Assembly (NCBI RefSeq): GCF_037977235.1
Contig: NZ_CP150276.1
Coordinates: forward strand, 4,278,001 to 4,342,000
Source of the DNA: Paenibacillus sp. FSL K6-0276
Lineage (GTDB): Bacteria; Bacillota; Bacilli; Paenibacillales; Paenibacillaceae
Length of the DNA: 64,000 nt
Reading direction: 5' to 3'
Of the stretch, positions 1-8,692 are shown piece after piece. The notes beneath the pieces were generated by a model. That model was not told the origin of the DNA. It worked only from the letters and a program-made list of their open reading frames with translations, and searched no databases. The position numbers were made by a program, and so were the translations under genes. How positions within the stretch are numbered: the stretch's first letter is position 1; each line of letters starts with the position of its first letter.

Positions 1-255
1 TATTACACCCGAAAAGAGAGTTTACAGTTTGCTCAAACCGTTCATAAATATCTCGTAGCCGCTACGGGTCTTTCAGACCGAGGGGTTCGTCAAAGTAGTC
101 TCCATGTCACAAGAGAGACCAAGATGCCTGCTATTTTACTAGAGTGTGGTTATTTAAGTAATACCAAGGATGAAGCACTACTCTTTACCGCAGACTTTCA
201 GGATAAAGTAGCTAATTCCGTTGTTTTAGGGATTAAGGAATATTTAGGTCGATAG
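1..255 (+). CDS. N-acetylmuramoyl-L-alanine amidase, C-terminal part (cut by window edge)
   Basis: The reading frame is open from base 1 and ends at TAG 253-255, giving the last 84 residues of an Amidase_3 family zinc amidase, which cleaves the bond between N-acetylmuramic acid and the stem peptide of peptidoglycan. The visible part has the family's late motif LLECGYLSN, in which the glutamate is the catalytic residue, preceded by a region like that around the third zinc ligand. The start, any signal peptide and any wall-binding domain lie outside the window, so a specific name such as CwlD cannot be given. A hairpin terminator follows at once. Confidence 0.85.
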   Translation, partial: YYTRKESLQFAQTVHKYLVAATGLSDRGVRQSSLHVTRETKMPAILLECGYLSNTKDEALLFTADFQDKVANSVVLGIKEYLGR

Positions 256-305
256 AAAAAAGGGGAGCTCATTAGCCATATTGGCTGAGAAGCTCCCCTT
301 TCCTG
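256..305. terminator. Bidirectional hairpin terminator
   Basis: The arms AGGGGAGCT and AGCTCCCCT are complementary and flanked by A-rich and T-rich runs. It separates the plus-strand amidase from the convergent minus-strand VOC gene. Confidence 0.75.
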
Positions 306-307
306 TT

Positions 308-712
308 TTATTCAAGTTTGTTATTCCAAACGCTCATTCGTTCTCTTAGATTAGATGTATGCAGCTCTAGCTGTATCCCGTCTGGGTCGAGAAAGTTGAC
401 CGTCCAGCCTACTCCCCGTTTAACAGGTCCCCTAATGATTCGTACTTCGTGGGCATGGAGTACCTGTACAGCTTCCTCGAAATGTTCTTCCGCTATACTA
501 AAGGCAATGTGGTCTATACCAATAACACTACCCGTTGATTCAGTATATTCTGGCTTTTCAATGAGGCAAATCCAAGCGTTCCCCCATTCCAGATAGGCAT
601 CTGTATTCCCTTTGTGGATTAGCTGAAGGCCCAAAATTCCTGTATAGAAATTCAATGAGCGCGAGAAATCACTTACATTTACCGTTACATGATTAAATCC
701 TTGGACCTTCAT
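308..712 (-). CDS. VOC (glyoxalase/fosfomycin-resistance type) metalloprotein
   Basis: A 134-residue single-domain protein of the vicinal-oxygen-chelate fold. Metal ligands expected for the fold are visible: His8 (FNHVTV), His68 (IDHIAF) and Glu116 (LELHT). The ending DPDGIQLELHTSNLRERM resembles the FosA/FosB/FosX group, but the residues that would fix fosfomycin-thiol transferase activity cannot be confirmed by eye, so I do not assign the reaction. A GGAG site lies before the ATG. The gene starts 23 bp after the esterase and probably ends a minus-strand operon. Confidence 0.8.
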   Translation of the reverse strand: MKVQGFNHVTVNVSDFSRSLNFYTGILGLQLIHKGNTDAYLEWGNAWICLIEKPEYTESTGSVIGIDHIAFSIAEEHFEEAVQVLHAHEVRIIRGPVKRGVGWTVNFLDPDGIQLELHTSNLRERMSVWNNKLE

Positions 713-735
713 GTATGTTCATCTCCTCAGCATTC

Positions 736-2208
736 TCAAACTAGAATAGAGACAATTCTCTTGCGTTTCTCTGAATCGGGATCATGAGTTACATGCATCT
801 CTTCATCAAAGATCAGCGTAGCACGTTCTTCCAGATTATATTTCGGCCATTGCAGCTCAGATGTAGCCGGGTTTCCTCGATGAGCGAAGGTAATCCAAGC
901 CTCATGCATACCTTCAGCCAATTTCTGCATCGCCGGTGTAATTTCCGCACCCAGGCGAGATACATGAAACAGATTATTAAAGGCATAGACAATTTCTGCA
1001 CCATGCACAGCTTTGTTTAACAATGGATGGCCAGGGACTGTTCCATCAAAACGATACATCCAGACAGGTGCATAAGCCAATTGACTCTCTGCTAAGGATA
1101 TAGAGGTACCCCAGAAATAAAGATCCGTTAGAATCTCCGCCTGTCCCTCCCATGTAGAAGAATAGTGGCTGGAAATCTCCGCCAGACTTCCAGTTCCCAT
1201 CATTTGCTCTAGCGCCTTGAGCGATTCCTCAAAGTCTGCACCAGGCATTTCTCCTCTAAAAAACAAGTTACCCTCATCCCGATTGGTTCCAATCAACAAT
1301 GGGATACCCTGGGCCGATCCTGCTGCCACAGCCTGTGCAGGATCTACAGGAAGCGTATCCCCATCAATGACAGGCTGAAATAACATACCAATTGATCCAC
1401 CTGTTAATTTAATGGTCATTCTTGTGGCTGCTTCAATCATTTGTTCTGCTGATAATGTAATAAGTAGGCTAGTATCCCCATCAGGAGAAATACCTAGTTC
1501 AGTAAGTAATGCAACTGCAATATCTTTTCCTTGCTGATTTGGTAGCGTTTGAGCAGCTCCACTTTGCATGATTGCTCCAGCAAATAATCCCTTCGCAGCA
1601 GGCATAGCCAGAAGTGCAGCGATACTCATGCTGCCAGCTGATTCTCCGAATACCGTGACTCGCTGCGGGTCGCCTCCAAAGGCGGCAATATTGAGCTTTA
1701 TCCATTCCAGCGCGGCAATTTGATCCAGTAAGCCTTGATTAGACGCAAATCCATCACCAAGCGAACACAAATGCATGAATCCAAACGGTCCCAGTCGATA
1801 ATTAATCGTCACCAAGACTACATCACCGTGCTCCGCGAAGCTTGTGCCATCAAACTGTGGCTGACTTCCAGCACCAGTCACAAATGTACCCCCGTGAATC
1901 CAGACCATTACAGGAAGTGACTCGCCTAGGGACGCAGGTGACCATACATTTAAGTATAAACAATCCTCAGAATGACGAGGTGTTAGGCCACCGAAACGCG
2001 TACCCCTCGTATCCGCTGGCTGATGGCTAACTGGACCAAATTCAGAAGCATCTCTAATTCCGCTCCAAGCTTCTGGTGGCTGCGGCGCACGAAATCGAAG
2101 CTCTCCAACTGGCGGAGCGGCAAAAGGGATTCCACGCCAAACGTTCACACCACCCTCCTCTCGTCCTTGAAGCTCACCGTAAGAGGTTACTGCTATCGGT
2201 CCTACCAT
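736..2208 (-). CDS. Type-B carboxylesterase (PnbA-like)
   Basis: A 490-residue alpha/beta-hydrolase, the usual length for bacterial carboxylesterase B / para-nitrobenzyl esterase. The signatures EDCLYLNVWSP (about residue 80) and the nucleophile elbow VTVFGESAGSMS (about residue 190) are present, and HGAEIVYAF near residue 395 carries the probable catalytic histidine. There is no signal peptide, so it should act in the cytoplasm on small esters. The start is supported by GAAGGGTG upstream. It sits 19 bp after the AI-2E-family gene and 23 bp before the VOC gene, which suggests co-transcription. Physiological substrate unknown. Confidence 0.88.
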   Translation of the reverse strand: MVGPIAVTSYGELQGREEGGVNVWRGIPFAAPPVGELRFRAPQPPEAWSGIRDASEFGPVSHQPADTRGTRFGGLTPRHSEDCLYLNVWSPASLGESLPVMVWIHGGTFVTGAGSQPQFDGTSFAEHGDVVLVTINYRLGPFGFMHLCSLGDGFASNQGLLDQIAALEWIKLNIAAFGGDPQRVTVFGESAGSMSIAALLAMPAAKGLFAGAIMQSGAAQTLPNQQGKDIAVALLTELGISPDGDTSLLITLSAEQMIEAATRMTIKLTGGSIGMLFQPVIDGDTLPVDPAQAVAAGSAQGIPLLIGTNRDEGNLFFRGEMPGADFEESLKALEQMMGTGSLAEISSHYSSTWEGQAEILTDLYFWGTSISLAESQLAYAPVWMYRFDGTVPGHPLLNKAVHGAEIVYAFNNLFHVSRLGAEITPAMQKLAEGMHEAWITFAHRGNPATSELQWPKYNLEERATLIFDEEMHVTHDPDSEKRKRIVSILV

Positions 2209-2227
2209 TACATTTCACCCTTCCACA

Positions 2228-3382
2228 TTATTCCTTATTCTCTTCAATCTGCTTATACAATCCGGACTGGAACCGGAACCATTGAAAGATATGTGTAAAT
2301 ACCACCTTGAGTACCGCATAACCAGGAACTGCAATGATGATGCCAAGAACGCCGAACATTTTACCAGCGAAAATAATAACAAAAATGATAGTGATCGGAT
2401 GAATCTTCAGCGACTTGCCCATAATCTGTGGAGAGATAAACTTCCCTTCAATCAACTGTACAGCCGTCCAGACGATGATCATCTTCAGCAGCATAAATGG
2501 GGAAGTGACCATGGCCACAACTAAGGCTGGTGTAATAGCAATTGCCGGGCCCAAATATGGAACAACTGCTGTACAAGCAGCAGCAATGGCAAGGACAAGT
2601 GAATACTCCAGACCAATAATCAAATAGCCAATATAAAGCAGCGCACCAATGCAGCAGCTTACTATAATTTGCCCTCGAATATAAGAGGACACCTGAGCGT
2701 TCATTTCCGACATCACCATCCGAGTCTGCGGCTGCATCGCGGTAGGAACGAATTTCAGAATGTAATCCGGCAATCTTTTTCCATCACGAAGCAAGTAGAA
2801 TAGAATAAACGGCGTCGTTACCACCGCCAGCACAATCTCCGTAACTGCTCCTACGAAGCTGCCTACGCCTGTCAGAGCATTATTCAGAAAAGAAGTGCCC
2901 CAAGCCGTAATCTTAGTGGTTATCTCACTTAGGTTGGTTCCTATACTATCTTGAATTTGGCCAAAGAATTCAGTACCCGTCAGATTCATAAATCGTTCCT
3001 GGATCAAGTCACTATACCTTGGAAATTCGTCGATCAAACCAGATAATTGCGTACGAAGAATTGGAATCACCATTACCAGAATCAGCGTGATGATACCCGC
3101 AATTAACAGATAAAGAATGATGATTGCATACACACGTTTCATCCTGAATCTTTTTTCCATTCGGTCTACTAGCGGATTCAGCAAGTAATACGCGATACCC
3201 GATAGTAACAATGGTGCAGCTACCGTATGTAGCAATACAGATATAGGAGTGAAAATAAACGGTATCTTTGAGAACACCAGAACAGTTATCCCAATTAACA
3301 ATAAAATGAGTAAGGTTACCACAAATTTATTGTTCAGAAAAAACTTTTTAAACTTCTCCGGCCAAACCTGCAGCCTCTCCAT
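2228..3382 (-). CDS. AI-2E family (PerM/YtvI-type) membrane protein
   Basis: I place the start at the ATG at 3382, which has GGGGGAGAGGG just upstream; the open frame extends further 5' but without a ribosome site. The 384-residue product has about seven to eight hydrophobic segments: two at residues 15-70, one near 85-110, a soluble loop, and a C-terminal cluster from about 175 on. This is the layout of the AI-2E/PerM family (DUF20). Members have been linked to AI-2 export, Na+/H+ antiport or general efflux, so the substrate is open. It lies between the GNAT and esterase genes. Confidence 0.85.
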   Translation of the reverse strand: MERLQVWPEKFKKFFLNNKFVVTLLILLLIGITVLVFSKIPFIFTPISVLLHTVAAPLLLSGIAYYLLNPLVDRMEKRFRMKRVYAIIILYLLIAGIITLILVMVIPILRTQLSGLIDEFPRYSDLIQERFMNLTGTEFFGQIQDSIGTNLSEITTKITAWGTSFLNNALTGVGSFVGAVTEIVLAVVTTPFILFYLLRDGKRLPDYILKFVPTAMQPQTRMVMSEMNAQVSSYIRGQIIVSCCIGALLYIGYLIIGLEYSLVLAIAAACTAVVPYLGPAIAITPALVVAMVTSPFMLLKMIIVWTAVQLIEGKFISPQIMGKSLKIHPITIIFVIIFAGKMFGVLGIIIAVPGYAVLKVVFTHIFQWFRFQSGLYKQIEENKE

Positions 3383-3453
3383 CGTACCCTCTCCCCCATG
3401 CGCCACCTTATATGAAGTGTTATTATATTCACTTTTTAATAGCATAGTCAACG

Positions 3454-4284
3454 TTAGGGGCGCAAGTCAAATTTGATATCTGCAATTCTGCCCGCCTCCA
3501 CAAAACCAATCGATTGATATACTTTGTTGGAATCCCGGTTTTTGGCATCGGCATAAAGCATTGGTGTTACCTCTTCATGAAGCAATTGTGAACATAATTC
3601 TGCTACGATTGCGCTGGCGTACCCTTTTTTTCGGTGAGTGCGTGGAGTATACACATCATTTATTCGAGCATGTCTCGAAGTCTGGTGAGCGATGTTAGCC
3701 ATGGAGACTGGGATATCATCATCGATCCATAGGTACAACCTACCTGAGCTAGCGGCCTCTTTGGCCATTGGCAACATCGTTACAGGCTGAACAGGTCTGC
3801 CAAAAGCATCCTCTGAGAAGCCTGCCATGAATCCTGCGATCGTAGTACTGTATTCTTCAGTCGCAAGCCGTAAGTATCCTCCTACATTTGCGGACTTCTT
3901 TACCACTAGGCAGTGATAAGCCTCAAGCATCATATATGTATGAAAAAGTTGCTCATGAAATTCACAAAAAGATTCCGCAAACAATTGCGCCGTTTCTGGT
4001 TCTGCTGACACTCCTGGAAATTCTTGATCCTTCACGTACTCGACAAGCTTCTGTATCAGTTCTCTTCTTTGCTCCAGATCTATTTCCTGTGAAATCCATA
4101 GCCAAGGGTTGTGCCCTGCAGATTGCGTGAAAATCAGCTTCTCATCATCAGATTTAATCTTAACAGCGTCTTCATATTCACTAATTCGATATATCAAATT
4201 ATATTGTACCTCATCTTTTGCAAAATCCGTCTGATCCAGAACACTATCATTAACAGAAAACCTCTTAAACAAGTCTATTCCCAC
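3454..4284 (-). CDS. GNAT family N-acetyltransferase
   Basis: A 276-residue protein. The C-terminal half carries the acetyl-CoA binding signature RTHRKKGYASAIVAEL (about residue 220, RxxGxA type) followed by the YQSIGF motif typical of GNAT enzymes. The N-terminal half, about 130 residues, is a poorly conserved extension seen in GNATs of unknown substrate. The start is GTG at 4284 with AAGGAAG upstream. It is first in the minus-strand group running down to the VOC gene; the 71-bp gap to the next gene is compatible with one transcript. No acceptor can be predicted. Confidence 0.82.
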   Translation of the reverse strand: MGIDLFKRFSVNDSVLDQTDFAKDEVQYNLIYRISEYEDAVKIKSDDEKLIFTQSAGHNPWLWISQEIDLEQRRELIQKLVEYVKDQEFPGVSAEPETAQLFAESFCEFHEQLFHTYMMLEAYHCLVVKKSANVGGYLRLATEEYSTTIAGFMAGFSEDAFGRPVQPVTMLPMAKEAASSGRLYLWIDDDIPVSMANIAHQTSRHARINDVYTPRTHRKKGYASAIVAELCSQLLHEEVTPMLYADAKNRDSNKVYQSIGFVEAGRIADIKFDLRP

Positions 4285-4412
4285 TAGATCTTCCTTTCAT
4301 TCAATGATAATCCTCTCCTGCATAAAAAGAAATGACGTTGTCATCCTTAAAAGACAATCGGTTCTCCTAGAAATATACGGATGATGTATAGTGTGACGTA
4401 TGAATTATAAAA

Positions 4413-4440
4413 AAATACCGCCAGCACTTTGACGGTATTT
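4413..4440 (-). terminator. Terminator after the 2Fe-2S protein gene
   Basis: Read on the minus strand, an AAATACCG / CGGTATTT stem is followed by a run of T. It lies just past the stop of the ferredoxin-like gene at 4493. Confidence 0.75.
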
Positions 4441-4492
4441 CAATCATTTCTACTATGAATTCCCCTTGCTGCGAAGCTTCATTAGCGAACAG

Positions 4493-4852
4493 CTATTTCT
4501 TCTTCTTCCCTTTAGCTCCCTTGTCATCTGCTGCAATCAGCTGCCCATCATATGTGTACAGTAGATGATCTTCAAGTCTCTCGCCCTGTAAATGCTTCCG
4601 TACTAGCGATTTCGCTGATTTAGGTGTGATCTCTTTATACCACACGCCTTCAGGGTATGCGATCACGACGCAGGAATCTGAACATCTACCATTACAACGG
4701 GTTACCGTCGTATGTATAAGACTCTGTGCACCTTGCTTTTCAATCTCATCTTCTATCGCTTCAGCTACCTCTTCACCTTTGTGTTTCTTGCAGCTGCTAC
4801 CATTACATATCAACAAATGACTTACGGTTCCTTGTAAATTCCAAGTTGTCAT
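4493..4852 (-). CDS. (2Fe-2S) thioredoxin-like ferredoxin domain protein
   Basis: A 119-residue protein of the NuoE-like, thioredoxin-fold 2Fe-2S family. The cluster ligands are visible as CNGSSCKKHKG (residues about 16-21) and CNGRCSDSC (about 53-61), the usual spacing of this fold. The C-terminus is lysine-rich. It is a single gene with GGAATGGGGA before the ATG and a terminator after the stop, lying next to the iron island but with no Fur-like site of its own that I can see. It probably carries electrons; the partner is unknown. Confidence 0.82.
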   Translation of the reverse strand: MTTWNLQGTVSHLLICNGSSCKKHKGEEVAEAIEDEIEKQGAQSLIHTTVTRCNGRCSDSCVVIAYPEGVWYKEITPKSAKSLVRKHLQGERLEDHLLYTYDGQLIAADDKGAKGKKKK

Positions 4853-4954
4853 GAAATCCCCATTCCTTTCATGCCTAATAATATTCCGTTAACGGATTAT
4901 TCTAAACACTATCATAAGAGCCATTATAGTCAATAGAAAGAAAGACTGGTATAC

Positions 4955-4978
4955 TATAATTGAGAATGATTATCACTG
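4955..4978 (+). promoter_or_regulatory. -10 element overlapping a Fur-box-like site, for the AraC regulator
   Basis: TATAAT at 4955-4960 is followed at once by TTGAGAATGATTATCACTG, a good match to the Fur consensus (GATAATGATAATCATTATC). No convincing -35 was found. Transcription starting near 4967 would rule out translation starts at 4960 or 4966. Confidence 0.7.
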
Positions 4979-5000
4979 AAAAAAGGGAGCGATTTCTACC

Positions 5001-6585
5001 ATGCCCATCCAATCCGGCGGGATGCCACATCATTCCCATCCTTTTTATATGCCTGTTAAGATTAGTAGCCAAAAGTCTTTCCCACTACGTAACCGATAAC
5101 AGCCCAGCTACGAATTCCTGTATTATGATTGTCTGGGAAGGTAAGGGGCAGCTTGAGATAGATGGCGAACCTCATAGCCTCAAACCCGGAAGCATCATCA
5201 CCTTTGCAGCATCTTCAAATTTGAAGCTAGAGACTGAGCAACAGTTACAGGGGAAGTGGATAGAGTACACCAGAATGGCCAACCGTAGTCAAGAGGATTA
5301 TTTTCTAAATGGCCGCTCCTCCTTACACCACGCCTCCACACAATTGATCGCACTATCAGGTGAGCTTTACAGTGCTTGGATAGAACCCGATGATCGAAAA
5401 CCGTTTAAGGTCCAGCAATTATTCACTCAATTCATCGTGGATCTTCATCATGAACTGGCTGCAAAAAAGGAGACATCAGGAAGCTGGCTTGAACATGTGT
5501 TTGATTACATAGAAGCTCATTACAACGAAGATATCACTCGGGAGCAGATGGCTACGTTAGCTGGGGTAAGCCCTGAACACTTCTCACGTACCTTTCGTAA
5601 AATTATGGGTCAAACTTTCAGCGCTTATATTACACTGTTAAGAATCCGCAGAGCACAGCAACGAATCCTCACCAGTTCCCCAAATCTAACAACTCTGGCG
5701 CATGAGGTTGGTTATGAAGAAGGGACTTATCTGAGCCGTAAATTCAAGCAGCTTGTGGGTCTTTCACCTACGGCCTATCAGAACAAGAACAAAAAAATTG
5801 TAGCTTTGAACTACAATCACACAGCTATCCTACGGGTACTAGAAATCATACCTCAACTCGGTGTTTATTCGGATTGGCATCGGAGCTTGGAGCAAGTGCC
5901 AGCCTCCAAACAACTAACGATGAACGAAAGTAGCTCTTCCCTCATATTTGATTCGATAGCTTCAGCAGAGCCAGATATCATTATCAGCTACAATATTCCA
6001 GAGAATAAGATCCTGACTCCAGTTGCTCCGGTCATTGAATTACCCTTTATGCAAATGAGCTGGCGAGAGCAATTTGGTTTGATCGCTGATGTGGTCAATC
6101 GGCGACAGCGAGCAGAAGAATGGTTAGGTCATTACGATGGGCTCTGCCATGCTGCCAACAAGAAACTGAACCATTCGATAGGTTCGGAAAGAGGGATGGC
6201 TATCGTTTGGGAACTTAGTTCCCGAGCAGCGTATTGTTTCAGTAGCAGTTACGGTAGGGGTTGTCAGATTTTGTACGGAGATCTTGGATTCAAGCCACCA
6301 TCCATCATTATGGAGAACGGAATAATGGATTCGGGGTATCTAGTATCATCTATTGAGGAAATCGGATCCTATCCTGCAGACTATATTATTATCACTAGCA
6401 TCCCATCATCTTCTGAGGGAAGAAAACGCCTCTCTCGCCTTCTGCGTTCTCGTGATTGGAAACAGTTAGATGCAGTCCGTAAAAATCGGGTATACATCCT
6501 GAACAAGGGTGACATGTTCTATGGATTTCATCCACTGTCTTCTCAAGCACAACTTCAAGAATTACTACGTGTGATGACATCATAA
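5001..6585 (+). CDS. AraC regulator fused to a siderophore-binding domain (Btr-like); 5' end apparently frameshifted
   Basis: The protein has an N-terminal cupin-like part (EGKGQLEIDGEPHSLKPG), two AraC helix-turn-helix motifs (about residues 180-280 of the open frame, ending GLSPTAYQNK) and a C-terminal Fe3+-siderophore binding domain of about 265 residues. This is the architecture of B. subtilis Btr, where the ferri-siderophore bound to the regulator activates uptake genes. The long frame is open from 4960, but its first codons lie inside the promoter/Fur site. The best start, ATG 5001 after AAAGGGAG, is in another frame that reads MPIQSGGMPHHSHPFY and stops at 5097. One extra base in the CTTTCCC run (5077-5083) would join the two. 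It precedes a siderophore-binding lipoprotein gene. Confidence 0.8.
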
Positions 6586-6649
6586 ATATGCACAAGCAAA
6601 GATCATATTCGTCCATAGTAAATAACCAGTGAAGATTGTAAAGTTCTTA

Positions 6650-6669
6650 TTGAGAATGATAATCAATTA
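6650..6669 (+). promoter_or_regulatory. Fur-box-like site before the binding lipoprotein
   Basis: TTGAGAATGATAATCAATTA closely matches the Fur consensus. It lies 20 bp before the TTG start, so iron-dependent repression is expected. It also makes the upstream GTG at 6629 unlikely as a start. Confidence 0.75.
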
Positions 6670-6688
6670 CCATAGGAGGAACAACAAA

Positions 6689-7711
6689 TTGCATAATCTA
6701 CAAAAGAATACTACGAAACAGAATCACTGGCTTCTATTTCCCCTCATGCTGACGTTAATTCTAGTCATATCAGCTTGTGGAAATTTCAATACTACGGTGG
6801 AGAATACAGGTGGTACCAGTAACACCAGCAATACAACAGCAGCAACACAAGCACCAACCGAAACTAATCAAGAAGCAGAAAGTGTTGAAACCCCTACTGT
6901 CAAGACAGTAAGTACCATAAAAGGTGATGTTGAAATCCCTGTTCATCCTAAACGAATTGTCGCTGAGGAATACTTGGGAAGTCTAATAGCACTTGATACC
7001 ATCCCTATCGGAGCTCCAGGCTTGACCCTAGAAAATATGTATTATAAGGAGGCTCTTACCGGTGTTACAGACACAGGAGCGTACGGTAAAATGTCACCTG
7101 AAAAAATCATCGCACTAAATCCTGACTTGATTATTTCGGGACAAGCAGAAAGCTATGAAACGCTTAGCAAAATTGCTCCTACCATCATTGTGCCTTACGG
7201 GGATCTAAAAGATGCTCATGCAGAATTAACCTATTTCGGAGAACTCCTTGGAAAGGAACAAGAAGCAAAAAATTGGCTTGCAGATTATGACAAACGGATA
7301 GCCGAAGCTAAAGCAAAAGTGGACAAGGTCCTCCCAGCAGATGCAACCTTCTCCATCATGGAAGACGGTGGAAAATCCATCTGGGTCTATGGCGATAACT
7401 TTGGCAGAGGTGAACAGCCCATCTATCAGGCGCTAGGTCGTAAGCCTCCTACAGCTGTAGCCGCTGAGATTATGGAGAAACAATGGGCGGAAATATCTAA
7501 AGAAGCACTCGCTAAGTATGCAGGAGATTATATTATCTTAACCTCAAATAACCTTACAGAAGCTGATTACAAGGCTGATTCATTCTGGGGCAACCTTCCT
7601 GCTGTCAAAAATGGACACCTCTATGTTTGGAAAGAAGAACGTTCCTGGTACTATGACCCTATCGCAGTATTAACCCAGACCGAAGAGCTGGCCGATTGGC
7701 TTACAAAATAA
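6689..7711 (+). CDS. Iron-siderophore ABC transporter substrate-binding lipoprotein
   Basis: The start is TTG 6689 with AGGAGG nine bases upstream; the open frame reaches back to a GTG at 6629, but that reading runs through the Fur-like site. The 340-residue product has a basic N-terminus, a hydrophobic stretch and the lipobox VISAC, then a Ser/Thr/Asn/Gln-rich linker, then a FepB/FeuA-type fold: EIPVHPKRIVAEEYLG, ALNPDLIISG, FGRGEQPIYQALG, YYDPIAVLTQ. It should be anchored outside the membrane and capture a ferric siderophore. It follows the AraC/SBP regulator, which is its likely controller. No permease is adjacent on this strand. Confidence 0.9.
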   Translation: MHNLQKNTTKQNHWLLFPLMLTLILVISACGNFNTTVENTGGTSNTSNTTAATQAPTETNQEAESVETPTVKTVSTIKGDVEIPVHPKRIVAEEYLGSLIALDTIPIGAPGLTLENMYYKEALTGVTDTGAYGKMSPEKIIALNPDLIISGQAESYETLSKIAPTIIVPYGDLKDAHAELTYFGELLGKEQEAKNWLADYDKRIAEAKAKVDKVLPADATFSIMEDGGKSIWVYGDNFGRGEQPIYQALGRKPPTAVAAEIMEKQWAEISKEALAKYAGDYIILTSNNLTEADYKADSFWGNLPAVKNGHLYVWKEERSWYYDPIAVLTQTEELADWLTK

Positions 7712-7747
7712 ACGGGGATGAGAGTTCTCCAAATCTATTAACTATAG

Positions 7748-7788
7748 TACCCTACTGCCTTCAGCAATGTTGGAGCAGTGGGGTATTT
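7748..7788 (+). terminator. Hairpin terminator after the binding lipoprotein gene
   Basis: The arms TACCCTACTGC and GCAGTGGGGTA pair with one wobble, around a 16-base loop, followed by a short T-rich stretch. Confidence 0.6.
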
Positions 7789-8093
7789 GTCATTTTGCTG
7801 ATTGAAGGCTCATCATCTTCAGCATGTTCTTCTAATAACTACGAAATTACACAAACAGAAATAAGGTAATATATATATCAGAAATACTTTTCCTTCATCC
7901 AAATGTACCGTGTTGTTAGACGAACTAAATAATGAACCCTTTTTCTCCTTTTCCGATAGTATATAATATTGAGCGTCCTGACGATGTTTCTGGAAATCTT
8001 CTAGAAGGGTGCGTCGCTATTTTTTTGTTCATCATTCTTTTTTAAGCAAGTAATGGAACTTCTAGTGTTCCTTAGCTTGCAAGTGCAGCCCAA
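7789..8093. other. AT-rich intergenic region without a supported gene
   Basis: I see no gene with a ribosome site here. A 37-codon frame from ATG 7934 to TAA about 8045 lacks one. A weak hairpin (TTCTGGAA / TTCTAGAA) followed by seven T at about 7988-8020 could be a terminator or the remains of an RNA element. Confidence 0.4.
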
Positions 8094-8136
8094 AAAGGGA
8101 TGTCCGAAGCCACAGCGGCTTAACGGACATCCCTTT
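8094..8136. terminator. Strong bidirectional terminator
   Basis: The perfect arms AAAGGGATGTCCG and CGGACATCCCTTT enclose a loop that itself contains AAGCC/GGCTT. It probably ended the minus-strand siderophore operon whose last gene is now a pseudogene. Confidence 0.8.
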
Positions 8137-8146
8137 ATTGTTTAAC

Positions 8147-8612
8147 TTATTGAAAAGACTTCAGCACCGCTACAATCTCATCCAGCTGCTTGTCCAGCGC
8201 ATTTGACCTGCCTTAACAGCAGGTAGGCTTTGCCAGAAGACGCTGTCCAGAATATCCAGCTTATCCTGCTCCACACCACGGCTGAAGCCCTGGAATATAT
8301 AATCAGCTTCTCCTTGATACTCGGGCAGCGCTTCGAGAGAAAGGGAAGCCCAGCCTTCCTTAAAAGCTACATCTTATACAAGATCAGGAGCATGTAGCCC
8401 TAATCCATTATATAGGATCTCCCCTCCTCGCCCATAAGAGGATCCATAAAGGTATAGCTCTTTACCAGCTATTTCGATTATGGCCACCTTTTTGTGAGCT
8501 GTGATCAGATCGGCCAATTCCGCTTTCTTCGCTTCCAGCTTCTGATTGAAATCCGCCACCCACTTTACAGCCTGCTGCTCCTTGTTCAAGATTTTCCCGA
8601 TCTCGTTCAATC
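8147..8612 (-). pseudogene. Decayed iron-siderophore binding protein
   Basis: Only the C-terminal two-thirds of a siderophore-binding protein is recognisable. The part at 8374-8610 reads LYLYGSSYGRGGEILYNGLG, typical of the family, then reaches a stop after APDLV. The same frame continues as EALPEYQGEADYIFQG and VFWQSLPAVKAG, and a frame change then gives ALDKQLDEIVAVLKSFQ ending at 8147. There is thus one in-frame stop, one frameshift and a missing N-terminus with lipobox. It lies at the end of the permease-exporter-reductase operon, so it was probably that operon's binding protein. Confidence 0.85.
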
Positions 8613-8692
8613 GTTATATTTTCCCGAAATGGATAAGAAACCCTATACGCTCTACACTAAAATCAAACCTATTCCTTGAGAATTTACCGCTA

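Noticed and set aside
7934-8045. 37-codon plus-strand frame
   Set aside because: No ribosome site upstream, and it spans a hairpin with T run; treated as intergenic.
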